38,966 nt of DNA from a virus: the IMG/VR virus record IMGVR_UViG_3300044800_000037, positions 1 to 38,966 of that record. One strand, written 5' to 3'. How positions within the stretch are numbered: position 1 is the stretch's first letter; each line of letters begins with the position of its first letter. Both the position numbers and the translations under genes were made by a program. Of the stretch, positions 36,854 through 38,966 are shown in pieces. The notes beneath the pieces were generated by a model. The model had not been told where the DNA came from. It was given only the letters and a program-made list of their open reading frames with translations, and made no database searches.

Positions 36854-38434
36854 TTGATAACTTTATCGGATACTCTTTTAACGGCACAAAAGGCAGCCTA
36901 TGTTACTGGTGGCTCTTATGAGCCACGATGGAAAATAGTTCTCTCCCGTGCCGGCCAAACGACCCATGGTTATGATATGACACGGGTTATCAAAATCCAA
37001 CTCACTGAGGAGGAGGAGTCTGGCGTATCCGAAGTATTGTTGGACAATAGTGATTTCGCCCTGAATGACCTCAACTTTGAGCAATTTCAGGGCATTATTT
37101 ATTTTGGCTATTATACTGCCGTTACCCGTTCTATCTGGGTTAAAAATACCGCCTATGCTGTGGGCAATGTAGTTACCCCTACAACCCTTACTGGCTATCA
37201 GTATAGGTGCACTATTGCTGGAACTTCTCATGCCTCTACTGAGCCAACATGGGGCACGGCATTAGGGGTTACACAAACGGATGGTGGTGTTACTTGGGAG
37301 ATGGATGGCAATACTGGTGATGAGTATACTCCCCGGGCCCCGTTGAAAGTAGAGGCTCAAGAGTTTCAATCATCGGAAACTCAGTTGACCTGTCGCCTTT
37401 ATCTTACTGGCATACCGAATGATTTAGCGGGAGACAAGGCTGAATCCGCTTATACCCAGGAGAGTGGCGATACCAACACAGTAAAGGCACTTATGGATGA
37501 TATCGCTGGAGGAACACTGGCGCCATATACCGACTATCCTGCCGTAACCCTGACCTATGATAGTGGTTATGATGATGGCATTATCAATGCCTTCAAACCA
37601 GCCGATTACTTCTCTGTCTCAGTAAATCAAAGCAGGGATGACAAACTCAGTGAATTACTCGCCTATACTCATTGTCGGAGGCGGGCTAAAGCCGATGGAG
37701 CAATTCATATATTCCAGCCGACTCTCACAGGAACGACCTATGATTACGAGTATCAACTGGCGGTAGATACTTACCATACCTTTTTCAGCAAGGCATTAAG
37801 ACATCGGTTTGTTAATCCGAATAAAGAGATAGTCAGTTCTCATCCAGACCAAGGTAATTATACTGGCAGTGCTACCAGTGCTACCAGTTATGCCTTGCGA
37901 CCAAAGATACACACTACTTATAGACGGCTGACTTCCAGCGCTCAAGCCGCTTTGATAGCGGCGGCCATAATAGAACGAACTGAATTGGCTGCCGATAGAG
38001 GTTCAGCCGTAGTCCCGATGAACTGTGGTCAGGAACTTTTTGACTATGTAAAGATAACCGATGCCAGAGAAAACAGTGACTACCGAGTAGGCAATGTTCA
38101 ATATATCCAGTTCAACTGCGCTTTAGGAACGGCTAGTTCCGAAGGTCGCTTTGATATGACTATCCGCTTTGGGAAGTTGAACCTACAAAGTATTTCGGCG
38201 TTACTTGGCGATGTAATTGGGGCGACTGGGGCGACTGGTGCAACTACTGGTATTCCTCAATGGTTGATTGACTACATTAACACGATGCTTGATGATATTA
38301 CTACTCTTTACAAAAATCAGGATATTATGATTGACAATCTCAAGTCTCTCTATGATTATATCATCCCAGGTACTGATGTTCACTTTAAGAAACTAACCGC
38401 AGAGGAACAGATGATAATACCAGTGTGGAGTTAA
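36854..38434 (+). CDS. Tail protein with carbohydrate-binding-like insertion
   Basis: A 526-aa protein. Start at TTG 36854 with AAGGAGTCTTGA before it. Residues about 90-155 hold a module (WVKNTAYAVGNVVTPTT, YQYRCTIAGTSHASTEPTW) that resembles inserted sugar-binding phage modules. The remainder is beta-rich tail-like sequence ending in a coiled helix (IDYINTMLDDITTLY). A short Gly-Ala-Thr stretch (GATGATGATTG) joins them. Likely a tail spike/hub component. Confidence 0.72.
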   Translation: MITLSDTLLTAQKAAYVTGGSYEPRWKIVLSRAGQTTHGYDMTRVIKIQLTEEEESGVSEVLLDNSDFALNDLNFEQFQGIIYFGYYTAVTRSIWVKNTAYAVGNVVTPTTLTGYQYRCTIAGTSHASTEPTWGTALGVTQTDGGVTWEMDGNTGDEYTPRAPLKVEAQEFQSSETQLTCRLYLTGIPNDLAGDKAESAYTQESGDTNTVKALMDDIAGGTLAPYTDYPAVTLTYDSGYDDGIINAFKPADYFSVSVNQSRDDKLSELLAYTHCRRRAKADGAIHIFQPTLTGTTYDYEYQLAVDTYHTFFSKALRHRFVNPNKEIVSSHPDQGNYTGSATSATSYALRPKIHTTYRRLTSSAQAALIAAAIIERTELAADRGSAVVPMNCGQELFDYVKITDARENSDYRVGNVQYIQFNCALGTASSEGRFDMTIRFGKLNLQSISALLGDVIGATGATGATTGIPQWLIDYINTMLDDITTLYKNQDIMIDNLKSLYDYIIPGTDVHFKKLTAEEQMIIPVWS

Positions 38435-38435
38435 A

Positions 38436-38966
38436 ATGTCTACTGAATATGAATTTTTACACGTTGACGCTGGTTTTAATAATCTTGCTATGCCATCTAC
38501 AGTTAATTGGAGAGCACAAACTTTTACAGTAGGTGCTGTTGCGACTAATGTAAATCACACAGTTACCAGTGTAAAACTATATCTGACCAAGACTGGAAGC
38601 CCGACAGGTAATATTATTGTCAGTATTAGGCATGTAGACTCAAATAACAAACCTACTGGTAATGATTTATGCGCGGGAACTCTCAGCATTGTTGGTATGA
38701 GTTCTGGTACTTATGAGATATTTCTTAATCCAGCATTTATTCTACTAGCCAGCACGAGGTATGCCATTGTTATTAGGCGTGATGTTACCGACACAAATAA
38801 TTATCCTCAATTAGTGTTGTCTGGCTCTCCTGCTGACCCATATAATCAAGGAGTGTCATTCGCAGATGGTGGAGATTCGGGAGCAACTTGGAGCGCAAAC
38901 AGTCAAGGTAGGGACTTTGAGTTTGAGGAGTGGGGAAACCCTGCGACACTTCAGGTTACTACTATC
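38436..38966 (+). CDS. Tail/appendage protein, 5' part (gene split by contig ends)
   Basis: Starts MSTEYEFLHVDAGFNNL at ATG 38436, 1 nt after the previous stop, and runs to the end of the window; it continues at 128 of this window to a stop at 508 (303 aa in all). This half has a beta-sandwich with QTFTVGAVATNVNHTVTSV, YLTKTGSPTGNIIVSI and TRYAIVIRR, a pattern of small jelly-roll domains in surface and phage appendage proteins. Confidence 0.8.
   Translation, partial: MSTEYEFLHVDAGFNNLAMPSTVNWRAQTFTVGAVATNVNHTVTSVKLYLTKTGSPTGNIIVSIRHVDSNNKPTGNDLCAGTLSIVGMSSGTYEIFLNPAFILLASTRYAIVIRRDVTDTNNYPQLVLSGSPADPYNQGVSFADGGDSGATWSANSQGRDFEFEEWGNPATLQVTTI
38840..38966. repeat. Terminal direct repeat, right copy (assembly overlap)
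   Basis: Exact copy of bases 1-127; see the left copy. Confidence 0.95.

Overview
This window looks like one complete tailed-phage genome (Caudoviricetes type) assembled as a circle and cut open inside a tail gene. Bases 1-127 are repeated exactly at 38840-38966, so the unit length is about 38,839 bp, and the gene broken by the ends (38436-38966 continuing at 128-508) is intact on the circle. There is a portal, terminase, scaffold, capsid and adaptor/tail-fibre set, but no tape-measure, tail-tube or sheath protein that I can recognise. This suggests a short-tailed (podovirus-like) particle. There is no recognisable integrase, DNA polymerase, tRNA or CRISPR array. The host cannot be fixed from the sequence: promoters of sigma-70 type (TTGACA/TATAAT-like) and strong GGAGG ribosome sites say only that it is a bacterium with ordinary signals.

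Layout. (i) 1-1781, plus strand: the end of the late block (tail genes, a DUF1353 protein and a small membrane protein), closed by an intrinsic terminator at 1836-1866. (ii) 1866-15022, minus strand: the early/middle block, read leftwards from three well-formed promoters at about 15041-15070, 13812-13840 and 10556-10584. It encodes a ribbon-helix-helix regulator, a DUF4373-type replication protein, a pentapeptide-repeat protein, many small zinc-ribbon proteins, an HNH endonuclease, a RecT-like annealing protein, a DnaC-like helicase loader, two ASCH/PUA-like proteins, a DUF1064 nuclease-like protein and a DUF5131 radical-SAM-like protein. (iii) 15023-15235: a control region with four 21-22-bp phased repeats between the regulator and the small terminase. 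(iv) 15236-38966, plus strand: the late block. It holds small and large terminase, portal, a 2250-residue polyvalent protein (about 17% of the genome), scaffold, major capsid protein, a zinc-finger-bearing head-region protein, collagen-like and LamG-like appendage proteins, an adaptor and tail proteins.

How it fits together. The early block would take over replication (DUF4373 protein plus DnaC-like loader recruiting host helicase) and recombination (RecT, DUF1064, HNH). The late block packages DNA and builds the particle. The giant polyvalent protein lies between portal and scaffold and is a candidate for a virion-borne protein delivered with the DNA. The early genes are joined by recurring linker sequences that contain ribosome sites and tiny bridging ORFs, which suggests modular gene exchange. 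I added several genes too short for a usual 60-codon cut-off, each supported by a ribosome-binding site and stop/start overlaps, and corrected several starts on the same basis.
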